A stretch of 64,000 bases of DNA from NCBI GenBank assembly GCA_009741485.1, contig CM019218.1, forward strand, positions 37,510,387 through 37,574,386, in the 5' to 3' direction. This DNA comes from Malurus cyaneus samueli. Taxonomy: Eukaryota; Chordata; Aves; Passeriformes; Maluridae. A program made the position numbers and the translations under genes. Shown in pieces: positions 46,261 through 58,493 of the stretch; the first letter of the stretch is position 1; each line of letters starts with the position of its first letter. Under the pieces are notes generated by a model, which did not search any database, was not told where the DNA came from, and worked only from the letters and a program-made list of their open reading frames with translations.

Positions 46261-49200
46261 CTGAGCACAGCGTGGGTCACACAGCCCCTGGGACACGGCT
46301 GCACACCCCACTCTGGGGTCTGGATCCACCTGCTTTACCCTGCAGGGAAACCGGGCAAAAAGGGGAATGGGCATTGGGGACACCCGGGGAGACAGAGCCC
46401 ATATAGGGGAACCCGCTCCCATTGCCACCTCCAACACTGCCCCCACAACAACCTCGTCCTTCCACATGTGGGAGGGAAACCAAACTGCCTTATGGAAATC
46501 TCCTTACCACTTAACTGCTCCAGGGTTGATTTAAATCACACTTATATTGCTGACAGACTTAAACTTCTCCAGGAGGAGCAGCGGGGAAGGGAATTAAGAA
46601 TGTAAAAGCCTGCGAAACCGGGGGTCTAACTTTCATTAAGGTTTGATCAAACATTCCACATTAGCTAAAAGGTGAAAGACCATACCTTTTTTTCCCTAAA
46701 GGAAACATTCTGAACAATATACCCGCTTTCCCAAAATATCCTTATTCCCTAAGCACAGTGAGTCTGTAGAAGCCTTAAGTGGAGAGACCTGGGGAGTAAT
46801 TTATTTTTGCAAACAAAATCAGCAGCTTACGTGCTGATGACATGGATCCACAGGCTTTCAGACAGTCTCAGTGGGGTGACTTTCACCCACAAAAAGCATA
46901 ACATCTCCTCTCACAAAGCTGGGACTCTAAACAAACTGCTTCTACTTTTCCTGAAAGCCAGGACCTTTGTGTGGAACAGATATTTTCTAAATCTCCAGGA
47001 GACTGGCTGAGGTTAAAGCAGGTCAAACCATGTAATACAGATATCTTTGTGTTGATACTACCCACGGTGCCTATTAGGAAGGCCTCAATTGTAAGAAAGC
47101 TTTTCTCGTCAAGGATATTTAATACAGTGCCAGAGAGTCTCCCCAGGCAGTCTTTGTTTTAAGGTTTGTGAGCTTTGGGGGGAAAGGATTGTTGTCTCTG
47201 ATTTTGAAATGGTCAAGGTTTTTAGCTCTGTTGTAATCTAAATAACATATAACAGCAGCACTGGAAACTTCACTGCCAGCATCACTTGCAAGAGGCCTGG
47301 GTACAGCCTGGGGCAAAAGCTGGAGCACCATCCATCATCCACACACATCAAAACTGGCATGAACTCACAGGGTATCCTAAGGATCCTTTCCAAAGTGAAG
47401 CAGCAAATTTAACTGTTTAAGTATTCTGGGTGTTGTTGAATTTTCTTTTACTCACTCTTCAGTGTTATTTTACCCACTAGAAGCCAGGACTTAGAAGCTA
47501 AAGATGTAAAATTGTTTCTAATTCGCATCAGAGGGGCTGGAATAATTACAAATGCATCAGACAATGAGGAAGGCACAAGCTTTCCCATGGCCTTAAATCA
47601 GTACAAAAATCAATCTGTAGAGGAACTGCTGACCCTCTTCCCAACCTAAAGAAGCACAAACACAGTCTGACCCACTCTGGCAAATCTGATTTTGAAAGTC
47701 TAGGCAATCTTTTTAGGGAGGACAAAAAAACATAGTGATAAAACCAGATCTACTACAGGAACAGGACTCCACAGGCTAACTTTCACATCAGTCAGGACTG
47801 GGCTGAATGCAAAATGACACCAGTTTTCAGTGGCTGGAGCTCACTATACCCACACTTTTCTATGTCTTTTCTCTTGCATGCAATTTGAAAGCAATGCTGC
47901 ATTTCAGTTAAAAGATATATATCTTTTAAAAGTATCAAAATGAGGTTTGCAGAGCGAAGATCCAAAGCAGCCCAGGTTAAGGCAAAGAAAACACAGGGAA
48001 TAACAGAATGTTCAAGCTATCCTGAGCATGGAAAGACAACCTTTTGGGGACAATCCCCCAGCTGGGCTGCAGAATTGCTTTGCTTTAAGGACAAGAAAAT
48101 TTGTCTCAAGAGACACTGTATTTAACAGCTTCTTCTCCCATCCCTGCGGTCAGCATGGGGAGAAGAATCTTTCTGAAAACATTGTGGAGACTTGCTGTGA
48201 AAATTCATTTGACAATAAATTTTATGACAAATTCCATAACAAGATTTGTGGTTACCATTCCTCAAGTCTGATGATGCTCAAACCACCTTGCATCAGGACA
48301 TTAATACCATTTAAGCCTTAGATTGCTTTCCACATTAGTCTGAAAGCCCTTTATGAAGATGTGTCCTTTATAAAGCTGCTGTGGCTTTGCTTCGGGATAC
48401 CCAGCAAAGGTCCTGGGCAGTTTCTGTGGTCGTCTGTCTAATACTCAAACCACTTTGTAGTTCCAGTTCTGCTAACATCTCTCTCAAAAACTCACAGACA
48501 TTAGCAAGTCATTTCAAGCTGTTGTTCATCATCCTCCCCCACTCCGTGTATTTAATATAATTAATAACAACACTTATCAGTCACCCATGGAGTCTTAGAG
48601 ATTTATTCAGGATCATGTGAAAGTGCCAGGCTGCCTGTACTGAAAACAGCTGGGAAACAAAGCACCCAGAAGACAATACTCAAAATGTTGTCATTTTTAG
48701 CTAAAAAGTATTTTGAGCAACAGCCAGTATTTTTTAAAACTATTCAGGTGCAAAATCCCAGGTGGCATCCTTCATATGGACCATCTATTTCTGAACTTAT
48801 AACAACTGGACCAAAAAAGGTCAGATGGCTAGTGCTCCATCTTTGCCACATTCCTCACAACAATCCGCTCAAAACTGTAGAAATATCCATTTAGAGCTGA
48901 TGTCTCTGAAAATGTTCCTTCAGCAGTAGCTCAGGAAAAAAAGTTTTCCAGTCAGCACAGTGTTGATCAGGAATTTGAAGCAGGCACTTCCAAAAATGTG
49001 GCACTCATAGCAGAAAAGCTGCAATGCAAAACTTCCCCCAGTAAGGGATCGCCTGCTTGCATCCCTTGGAAAAACAGGTCTGGTCTCAGATCTTTTGGAT
49101 GAAGCACATTAATCTGGACACAGGATGCATTCATGGGCATTGGCCTTCCAATATTTGTTTATTTGCAGCAGCCTCCTCCCGCTCAGAGCCCACACTTAAC

Positions 49201-52099
49201 CTCCATCCTTTTGAGCTGTGCACCCAGAGGTGAGTGCAGTGTGACTGATGAGATGGAAGATGAAGCACCAGAGATGCACAGAAGAATATGAGAGGCAGGG
49301 GTGTGCTTAGGGATCTATCATTTCGATAGGCTGCTCTCCTTTTCTGAGCCTGCACAGTCTCTGTGGGCGAGGGGAAAGCAGGTAGTGATGCTGGCCCACT
49401 GTGGAAAACTGCAGAATAGCTTGGGCTTGGTTTGTCCTTTGCCAATTTTGCTGTTTAAACGCTGCAACTCATTGGAGCTGAGCACACCTCATCAGCAAAG
49501 CCAAGTTCCCCCCTTTCAGCCCCAAAACTTCCCTAAAGTTTTGCAGCTGCTGAAACAAGCATGGGCTCACCTTACTCTGATGGACTGAGCTGTCCCCACT
49601 CCTCTTCTCCAAGCAGGAGCTTGTTGGTATTTATCTTCCTTATCCATTCCACTGCTTCAAATTTTGAGAGGCTGTATTTTACCTTTTCTTTCCCTATTTT
49701 ACCTTAACTTTCCCTCTCTTCTGCAAGGTACTGTGTCAACACTGTGATCTGTGCCATATATCTCATACCATATTAATCCTTTTTGTCGTCTGATTTTTGC
49801 ATAGAAGTTGTCGTTTAGAAAATCTGATTTTGCTCAGAAACATCCAAACAAATCTGTGAATCAGAAGGAGTGAATAAAAGCAAGTGCCAAGCAAGCTCCC
49901 ATTTAAGCACTTTACATATCCTGTATGAAACACCAGCTCCTAAAATTCATTTTTTGGTGAGATGACATCTCATATAATATGCTCTTTCCATTATCCCAGG
50001 GTGACACTGCTCAGGTGTCTCAGCTAATACTTATCTGCTGCTTTCCCTGCTATCCTGGAAAGATTACAAATGAATTAGGTGACTCCAACATATTTTGGAG
50101 TAAAAGCCAGGACAACCTTCTGATAAAAAAGCATAGTCAGAGGTGACCAGATAACCACAGTCTATCAGTACCAACCCAGGGGATTAATTTCTGTAAATCA
50201 ATGAAATACTGCTAAATCTATACCAAACACCCCAGAATAATGATTTTCTCACTACTTAAATCTTGACTATTGGCTCAGTGAATCTGAAATTAATCCTTTC
50301 AACTGGACCATTGTTTGGTCTAGAGATGTAAAAATTCATTCTAGGACAGGATATTCCTTTAATGTCAGGTCTCGTTCAGCCATTTTCATTAAGGGACCGA
50401 TGTGCAAATGTTTGGCTGAAGACTTTGAATATCTGCTTCAAGAAGTATGATACATTTATGTGAGTCATAGGAATAGGGAGAAATTTACTTCACACGCTCA
50501 TTTTTCAAGGACTGAAAATGCAGGATTTAGTTCATGAAGGCAGCTCTAAGCTACCACCTGTGGTTATTACCCCAGTTTTCTTGGAGACCTGCACTTTACA
50601 GCCTAGTTGTAGTGGCTCATATAAACAAGGGAATTCGCCTGGGGCAACGGGTGCTTAACCTCGATGGGTTCGACAATATCTCCAGTCAGACTGTGTTTCA
50701 TTTTCCCAACCACACAACCAGACCATGGCCTCATCAGAGAAGCAGTTTCAGCTCCAAGCAGAGACATTTTTCTAGCTGAAATAAAATGGTATGTCATGAC
50801 TGTGCTCCCTTTACAGCATCAGTTTCTTTCCTACTGCACCTGAAGGCTTACTGAGCAATTTAATAGGAACTTTATAATGTTGGTGCTTTTTTCCTTTTAA
50901 GAGATGATATATCTGTCCTTTTTGTTAACAGATATAAATGGAGATACACCAGAAAAAGCGCTTTTCTTTCCCAGAAACTGGAATAAGCCATATTTTAGTA
51001 GGGGATTTTGCTACTTTAACTATGCAGATAAGAGCTCAATTAGCAACCCTGCATAACATAAAACAAGGTTTCTTAGCATCTGTCCACTTCATAGAATGTA
51101 CAGCAACAGTTCCTAAAACAATAAGCTTACTCCAAACTCCAAAGAAAAATACCATCAAATCCTTTTTGCTCCACTATTTTAAATACAGGCACTTTAGGCT
51201 TTACATGGCTGCTAGAAAAAAGGTCCATGTAAGTCTGAGCTGTGAATGCTTTACTTTACATATTAAAGTGGCATCAACTGCAAAGCTGAACATATTCTGT
51301 GGCCACCACAAAATGAAACAGTCACTTGTAATTACACAATTGGAAGAATACACAGAAACATTGAGAAAATACACTAAACAATGGCTAAAAATGAAGTCTA
51401 CCAACCTTTCCCCAGCTCACCCTCCAGGTAAATGCAAGTAGAGACTGACTGCCCACTCAGCCCCAGAAGGTGAGTGCCTTGTCCCACCCCCCAGCTGAGC
51501 CCAGGTGTGAGCAGGAGGATCCTCAGGCAGCACTCACAATGGTCAGGACCTGCAAAAGGGCAAATGCAAGACCTGGGGCCAAGCACAGATGCTCTCATTC
51601 TTGGAACTGCTTCAGGAAAAAACAAGAGACACCAGGCTGGAAAGTTGAAGAAACGCTGCTTTATGACTCTTAAGAACACACTGCACCCACTGACACCTGT
51701 GCCAGGTTTCCTTAGAACGTGAAGTTCTACTGAAATCCAAGTGAAGGGTTACAGGTTTCCAAGTTGGTCCTGAAAAGACAATTTCCATGAGGACACTGAC
51801 CTGCTGGGCAGAGGTTAGTGGCACAGAAGTGCCATCATTGGCAACAGCAAGGTAATAACACAACCTCTACATTTCGAAGCCTCACTTCTTCAGCAGTGCT
51901 GGTTTTGAAAATACCAAAGACACTGGGTGCAATGGAAAGGTCTTTTTTGTGTTTACAGCTTCAAACAATAGCACAGTGATAGGAGCTTTACAGGCCTGGG
52001 ATATTGCATGACCTACTCAAGCACTCAGGCCCTGAGCTCTTTGTCATGAGGTCTCTGTTCAGAACAAAGCCAAGTCCTTTCAGCTCCACTTAAGTGACT

Positions 52100-52720
52100 C
52101 TACTAGCATTCATTAAAAGGACAGTAAAAGGGGCAGCAAATGGTTTGCTAATAAAGCCTGGTTCTGAGGTGCACTATGAATAGAGGAGAGGTAGCATAAT
52201 TACATTAGTAAAGGTAACTGAGGTCACTGCCACATTGTTGTTCGCTCTTTAATTTAAGCAAAAATAGTGTAAGGTGGCCATAATTGGAGAGAGAAAAAAT
52301 AAAAAGACAGGAGAAACTGTTCTGCTTTTGGATGAGTGTGACTGCATGATTATAGGATGTTGGTGATGTCTAAGAGGGAGCTACTGAATATTTAACCTTA
52401 GAAATGGAAGCTTGGTTGTCTCTTGTCCTGTTAACATCCACACGTATCTTCCATTAGCTCTAATTAGGGCTAACAGGGTGTTCACTAAGTATCTCCATAA
52501 TTAATGTTAATAGTAGTTACAGGCAAACGTTGATAGAAGATGAAATGCCAAGGTTCTTCTCCGGGGTTAAATACTCAGCAGCCTGTCTGTCTCTCGTTTC
52601 CATTTCCTCCCGGAACGGCTCTTTAATCAATCGCACGATCCCAGACAGCCTCACACACCCAGCCTGGCAGCAAGAGACACATGCAGCCCTAAGTAACAGC
52701 ACATGCTGTTATTTATACAA
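52100..52720. promoter_or_regulatory. Candidate conserved non-coding element cluster
   Basis: Dense TAATTA-, CATTAG- and TTAAT-type motifs (CATAATTACATTAG, CTAATTAGGGC, CATAATTAATGTTAATAG) are followed by TTTAATCAATCGCACGATCC. The stretch is non-repetitive and non-coding. Enhancer identity is inferred. Confidence 0.3.
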
Positions 52721-55700
52721 AATATAAACACAGACACACAATACCTGACACGGATTAGGCTGGTTCACGTCCTTATGCTCACTGCTGCACAGATATTCCA
52801 GCGGCATATTAACAGTGTGGGCTGTCACATCCCTGTTTCCTTCAAGATGCTCAGGCTTCACAGGGGAGCAATATTATTTCTATCATATATTAAGATAAGT
52901 AATTTTTAATTAACAAACCAAAGAGCAAACAAGATGAAGGGAACAATCTCAATTACCCTTTATAAATGCCATTGTGCCACCTTTAGTTGATAGACTATAC
53001 TATATTCCCAAATCAGAGGTTATTAACAAACCATTAAATTTGTAAATGAGAACAGAACTATTATCAGCCATAATCACAACAGCAATAATAATGTACCTTC
53101 TGTTGTGCTTCTGGGTCGAGCCCTGAGCAATAGTTCACAGTAAAAGTGTTAACAGACTGCGTCCAGCCAGGGCTCATTTGCCAGTGCAAAGTCTCACTCT
53201 CTGTTCTCCTATCCCATCATAAGGGGAGAATATTCATCAAACTTGTGCAATTCTGTAGCTGAGTGGATTTATAAACTGCCTTTAGTTGGGAATGTGTTTA
53301 TAAAGCCTCACGGAACCAGAGGAGTACTCTGCTGTTTCCCTCAGGAGCTGCAAATACTATTTGTAGCAACCTTAGGATGTTGAAGCCTTTGCCAGGGACA
53401 TCTAAAAGAGGCAAAAATCATCAGAAGAGGAGTGATGGGAGAGCCTGTGCAGGCAGCCAGGCAGGGAGGAAGGAACAGGACAAAATCCCTCTGGTGCTGG
53501 CTGCTGGAGCCAGACAAGGAGCTGTGCTTGTGGAAAATGTGACTCAGGCATCTGAACCCTCCCTGTCTCTGGTGCTGGCAGGCACTGGTGCTCCTGAGCT
53601 TTGGGGCAGCTCCAGGCACAAAGCACATGCACCATGAGTCCCACAGAAAGGAACAGGTGCTCTCTGTTATAGGGTGAGAGGGAAAAAATCAATTTGTATA
53701 TTTATCAACTCACCTACACCAGCCCCGTGTTCCATAAAAGAGGAGAACAGCTCCCATGACCCGTCTTAAATCAGAGCTGGAGATGTTTTGGCTTTGCTAT
53801 GTGAAAACAAACTTTTTTTACTTGCTTTGTTTTCTGCCCTGGGGAATTAGTGACTCAGGCAGGATGCTGAAGACTCAGGGGGATTTATTTTTCATCATGT
53901 TTAAGGAGGGCTTTTTCCTACCCGGCTTGTTAATGCCGCTCCACTCAATATTAGGCTTTCAATAAATCTTTTTGCCCTTCCATTTTTCTTCATACAATTA
54001 TGGGGGGAGCATGGGGACGTTACTGTTCAGGAAAGCAAAGGATATGAAGCACAGAGGGCTGTCTGAGGCTCTCTGCAATGGGGCCAGAACCAGGCTACCC
54101 TTCCGATGCATCCCCCTTTGCCATTCCCTTCTCAGCCCTTTCAACAAGGGGAGGATCTCACACCATTCCCAGGACAGTCCTGCTCTGGGCACCTTTGTAT
54201 TGCTCTTTGTGTGGCCCCCAGCCCCTGTGCCACATCCCTCCTCTTCTGGCTCCACATCTCACTCAGTCTCCTCTGACAATACATACATGACTTGCATGAA
54301 GCACCCACCTCACTGCTGAATCCTCAGACTCTGTAGACTTATGAAAGAGGAAAGTGTCTGTAGGGTGAAAACCTTCCCGTTTTCTTGGTCAGATCTGATT
54401 TACCAGACAGACTTTTCTGTATCCACACAGCTCTTCTCAGAAAAGGAACACAGAGTATTCCTTTCCAGAGCAATAGGACCAACAAATATTTTAGCTGTGG
54501 TCAATCTGATCAAACACAGAATGTTTCTTCCCAAATAATGAGTTGTTTTCAATATATTTCTGAATATTCATTACAAGTTGGGTTTTTTTTTTTTGGTTTT
54601 TGGGTTTTTTTTCAATCACCCAAAAGTGGAAAAGTATTTCATAGTAGCAGAAAGAAGAATGGCCAGAGCTCTGGGTTACCTGTTACAATACTGGTCCATT
54701 TTCCAGCCTGCTCATACTCTTGGCATTTAGAAAGGCACAACGAAAAAGAAAATACAGTCAGTAAAAGTAACACTTGTAAAACTACATTTTAAAATCAGAG
54801 TGTTGTAAAGCAGCAGCTACAAAATGAGCTGAAACCCTGTGCAATGAGTTGTCTAGACATTTTTATAAGAATTGCAATGAATGTCGAGTAAGTGCTGAAG
54901 GAAATCTGAGTTGATTGAAACATCTCACTAGTCTGTGTTTTAACTGGATGGCTGATGCTGCTTCAGCATCTTGCCAGCAGGATGAGAAGGATATTAAAAT
55001 AGGGAGCAGGAGGGGATCAGCCAAGAACAGGATAGGATAGTTCATCTCCTCTTCATTATTATTTAACATAGGGAGGATGTTCTCTGGTTGTGTTGGATAG
55101 CCAGTTAATTTTATCCAGGGCTTTGCAAAGCATAAACCCATGCTGGCAATACAGGTAGCACAAAGAGATAGATCATGTCTGAAGGAATTTGCTCTCACTG
55201 GATTTTTTTTTTTCTTTTTCCTCCTCACAAATAGAAACAATAGAAAAAAAAGTTTGAACTGAACATTTTCTGTAAGACAGCTTAGCCAGAAGCTGAAAAC
55301 ATGAGCTCTGAGATGTATTTTCTAACTTGAAATCTTTGTCTTTTGGCATTCTGATGCCATCTCACTTTCACAGCTTTACTTTTCTATTTAACTAAAAAGA
55401 GCATGCCTTCTAGTGCAAACTGTGTGCAAGTGGGACTTTGCACAGTGAAATCTTATGCTTATCTAGGGCTGTTGACATATGAACCACTGATACATGAACA
55501 GCTGGTTAGCTGCTGATACTACACAAAATGGAAATCAAACCCTCTGCAAATGCAACTGTCTGGACAGCATTAGTGGAGGCATTGAGTTTGGGGAAGCTAC
55601 TAATCTATTTCCTATCACTCTGCATAATGGAGTATCATGAACTTCCTGAGAGCATGTTAAAACTTCCAGACGAAGCCTGAACCTGTCAGCTGAGAATTTC

Positions 55701-56639
55701 CTTCAGTTTGGGAAGAGACATTTATTGCTTCAGTTTGTTTTAAAACCCAAAACCAGTAATTTTGTGATATTTTTGTGAAACTAGGATGGAACTTCTAATC
55801 AAAACAAGAGAGACTGTTTGAACTAGCCAGAGGTGTGGTCAATGGGCTCTAATGTGGGAGACAGAATATTCAGGCTGATATTCCTGGTCTTCCCAGTTCT
55901 CACCAAGGAACACAAGCAACCTGGTATCCAGGCTATTGGCTTAAAAATAGATGAAATAGAAAACACCTTCTCTACACAACCCTAGTTTAAAGATGATGCA
56001 ATTTACTACACAGATTAAAGTTCCTTCTCTTTCAGAGTCTGGAATTGTCCCTGCTCAAAAGGTCACTTGCAATTCCATTGTGTACAAGTAAGGAAGCATT
56101 TGGGAAATTTAGGATGAACAGCAGTAATGCAGTGAATAGACTATGAAAGGATCAACTAGAGAGCTCTTAGCATCTTCCACACTGAGAGATGCTCTCCAAC
56201 TGCAATGCACTGACAAATCCATGCTTACAAGAGGCAGAAACAAAACCAGCTGCAAACTTACGGATACACCAGAAAAAAACAGAACATTTCTGTGGGACAT
56301 GAAGCCCAGCTATCCCCTCAAAAGTTCACACCAGAGCAATTTTTTTCCCCACCAGATGTACCTGTCGCTGGCAAAGCCGTGTCAGTGCCACCCCCCTGCT
56401 GTCCCACTGCAATGGGGTGCTCTGCTCCCACTGAGCAGCCTCAGCTCCTTTTGCAGGGAAAGAGCACATGATAACATGCAGCCCAGTCTGGTTTAAGAAC
56501 CAAAAGCAACAACCGAAGTCATCTACATCCAGAAGCCACAAAAAGATATTTATTTTCTTCCTCTCTCAAAATAAAATAAACCCCGGTTGTAATCATCCTA
56601 ACCATAACACTTCAGTTTGCAAACACTCTCAAAGCTGCA

Positions 56640-56910
56640 GTGGCCAATAAATCAGACATGTCACTTCCAGCAATTCATCTCTGGAGCTGGTTGCTACATG
56701 GCTGTAATATATAAAGAGGCTTTTTCCCGGTGATCCTCAGAGTCAGGATTCTTTTTGTTGGCTCCTCTTTAAACAAACACTCATGTAAATTGCAGTTGAA
56801 TCTAAATTTATCAATCAATCCTAATTATTTTCCTCTAATCAGTGGTTTGAGGGTGACTTTGGTTCTGATAGGCTGATACACTGTCACAATCATTTAAAAA
56901 AAATTAATTC
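56640..56910. promoter_or_regulatory. Candidate conserved non-coding element with fork-head and homeodomain motifs
   Basis: It contains TTTAAACAAACACTC (fork-head-like), TTATCAATCAATCCTAATTA (PBX/homeodomain-like), CTCTAATCAGTGGTTTGAGG (homeodomain and RUNX-like) and AATTAATTCAG. Chick Tspan18 is reported to be repressed through FoxD3 in neural crest, which makes the fork-head motif worth noting, but this link is inference. Confidence 0.3.
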
Positions 56911-57576
56911 AGTTAAGCCAACTCCAAATGTATGTGCATGTCTCTGCTATTGACTCATCATCATCACATAGGTCACACTGATGGCAACTAAGACCCCTTT
57001 TTTTCAGGCAAATTGTCTCAAAAGAACAACAATAAAAATCAGTAAGGGGCAAAAGAAGCCTCTGCAATGTCATGAAAGACGAGCAAAATGCACTGGAGCT
57101 CTGTCCAAACACAGCTGCAACATCCCATTCCTTCCACGTCACTCAGAAAGACATGAGAGCATTTTCAAGAAAGCAACAGAACATAAAGGTTTATACATCT
57201 TTGATGTCCCACAGCTGGAGGGAAAGACAGCAGTTTACTAATCCTGTACCATTTCCCTTTCATTAGTTTAATTTCTCAATTTTGGATGCTGCTAATTTTA
57301 GAAGGAGGGGTTAATTGTTTAACCTTAGAAAAATAATTACACTTCTTTGGCACTGCCTTTTGGCCTATTTCATAATTTTAGTTGCCGAAAGGATTTAAAG
57401 CTCAATGCAATGGTAAACTCATTCATGGAGACTGCAGCTTTGGGTTCATTAAACAAAAATCTGAGACTACACTTCAAGTTTTTTATAGAGTTTGGATCTA
57501 CCTATTGCATGTGTTGTGGAAAAAAAACCTTACCAATATTTATTTGAAACAAAACTTTGTTTCAATTTTATTCTGG

Positions 57577-57615
57577 TTTTTTTTTTTATTTCTGGTTTTT
57601 TTTTTTTTTTTTTTT
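57577..57615. repeat. Two T runs
   Basis: T runs at 57577-57587 and 57596-57615 are separated by ATTTCTGG. It is low-complexity sequence. No SINE body is recognised nearby. Confidence 0.85.
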
Positions 57616-58440
57616 AATCTACTGTTTCAATAGCACACATGAATTTAATTCCTATTCCAGTTACTACTATCACTTGGCTAGAAGAGAAGGTGGTGTGGCA
57701 TAGTTCTGGTTTAGATCTTTCTAACAATTTTTCAATCAGAATTTGTTGCAGTTCCATGACTATTTGTCCTCATATGGGATTTTTTTTCCCCAGCAGAAGT
57801 AGTTGAGTAGTGATAACTCCTTACACTCTCAACAAAACTAGTGTTCAGCCCAGCCTTGTCATTCACACAGATCTTTGTACAGAGGTAAGAATTTCAATCT
57901 CCATTCTTGTCACTGCCTTTTGAAGTTCATTGATACTAACATGCGTCCCAAAAATGTTACTCTGCTCTCCATTTCAGCAGGAACCAGGGTGCACACTTGG
58001 TCCTCCCATCCAATTTTCACTCTAGAAATTGCACAGCTCATTTGCATATTGTCTCTACTAGATAAAAAATCAAGGAAGACAAAGGGGTGCAGTTTCCTTT
58101 TTAAACAGGAAAATTTATATGGTGTAGAGTGCTTAATACAACAGGTTTTTGGACACTAAAATTTGATTAAGAGATGGCATTTTGTTGATACCCCTGGTAA
58201 GCATACTTGATTTGCCTAAACAAATAATCTGCTAAAACACCTACCAAATCTATTTATGAAGACAGGAGGAGGAGAGCAATAAACAATTTATGTGACAAAA
58301 TCACTGTACCGAAGTGTAGCAATTTTATGTCTAACTCCACCTTGGGTAGAGAGAGAAGGGTTTGTCATTTCCACTTACAATAGATACCAAGCTTCTGTGA
58401 ATAGTTATTTACTGACAATCAGGGGCTTTGTGTGTGTATT

Positions 58441-58493
58441 TTCATACATATATATGTATGTATATATGTATATTTATACACACACACACACAG
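58441..58493. repeat. TA/TATG then CA microsatellite
   Basis: An alternating purine-pyrimidine block: CATACATATATATGTATG, TATATATGTATATTTATA, then six to seven CA units. It is a compound microsatellite. Confidence 0.9.

Noticed and set aside
49571..49625. Possible - strand exon with donor AGTAAG|gtgagc
   Set aside because: The donor is plausible, but the upstream acceptor lacks a pyrimidine tract, so it is not strong enough to call.
50938..51441. 167-codon open frame on +
   Set aside because: It is the longest frame in its AT-rich neighbourhood, but it has no family resemblance, a weak start context, no supported splicing and a biased composition. It is most likely chance.
53712..53780. Possible - strand exon with donor GTGTAG|gtgagt
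   Set aside because: The only acceptor (acatctccag) is weak and there is no further evidence. It could be a TSPAN18 untranslated exon but is unsupported.
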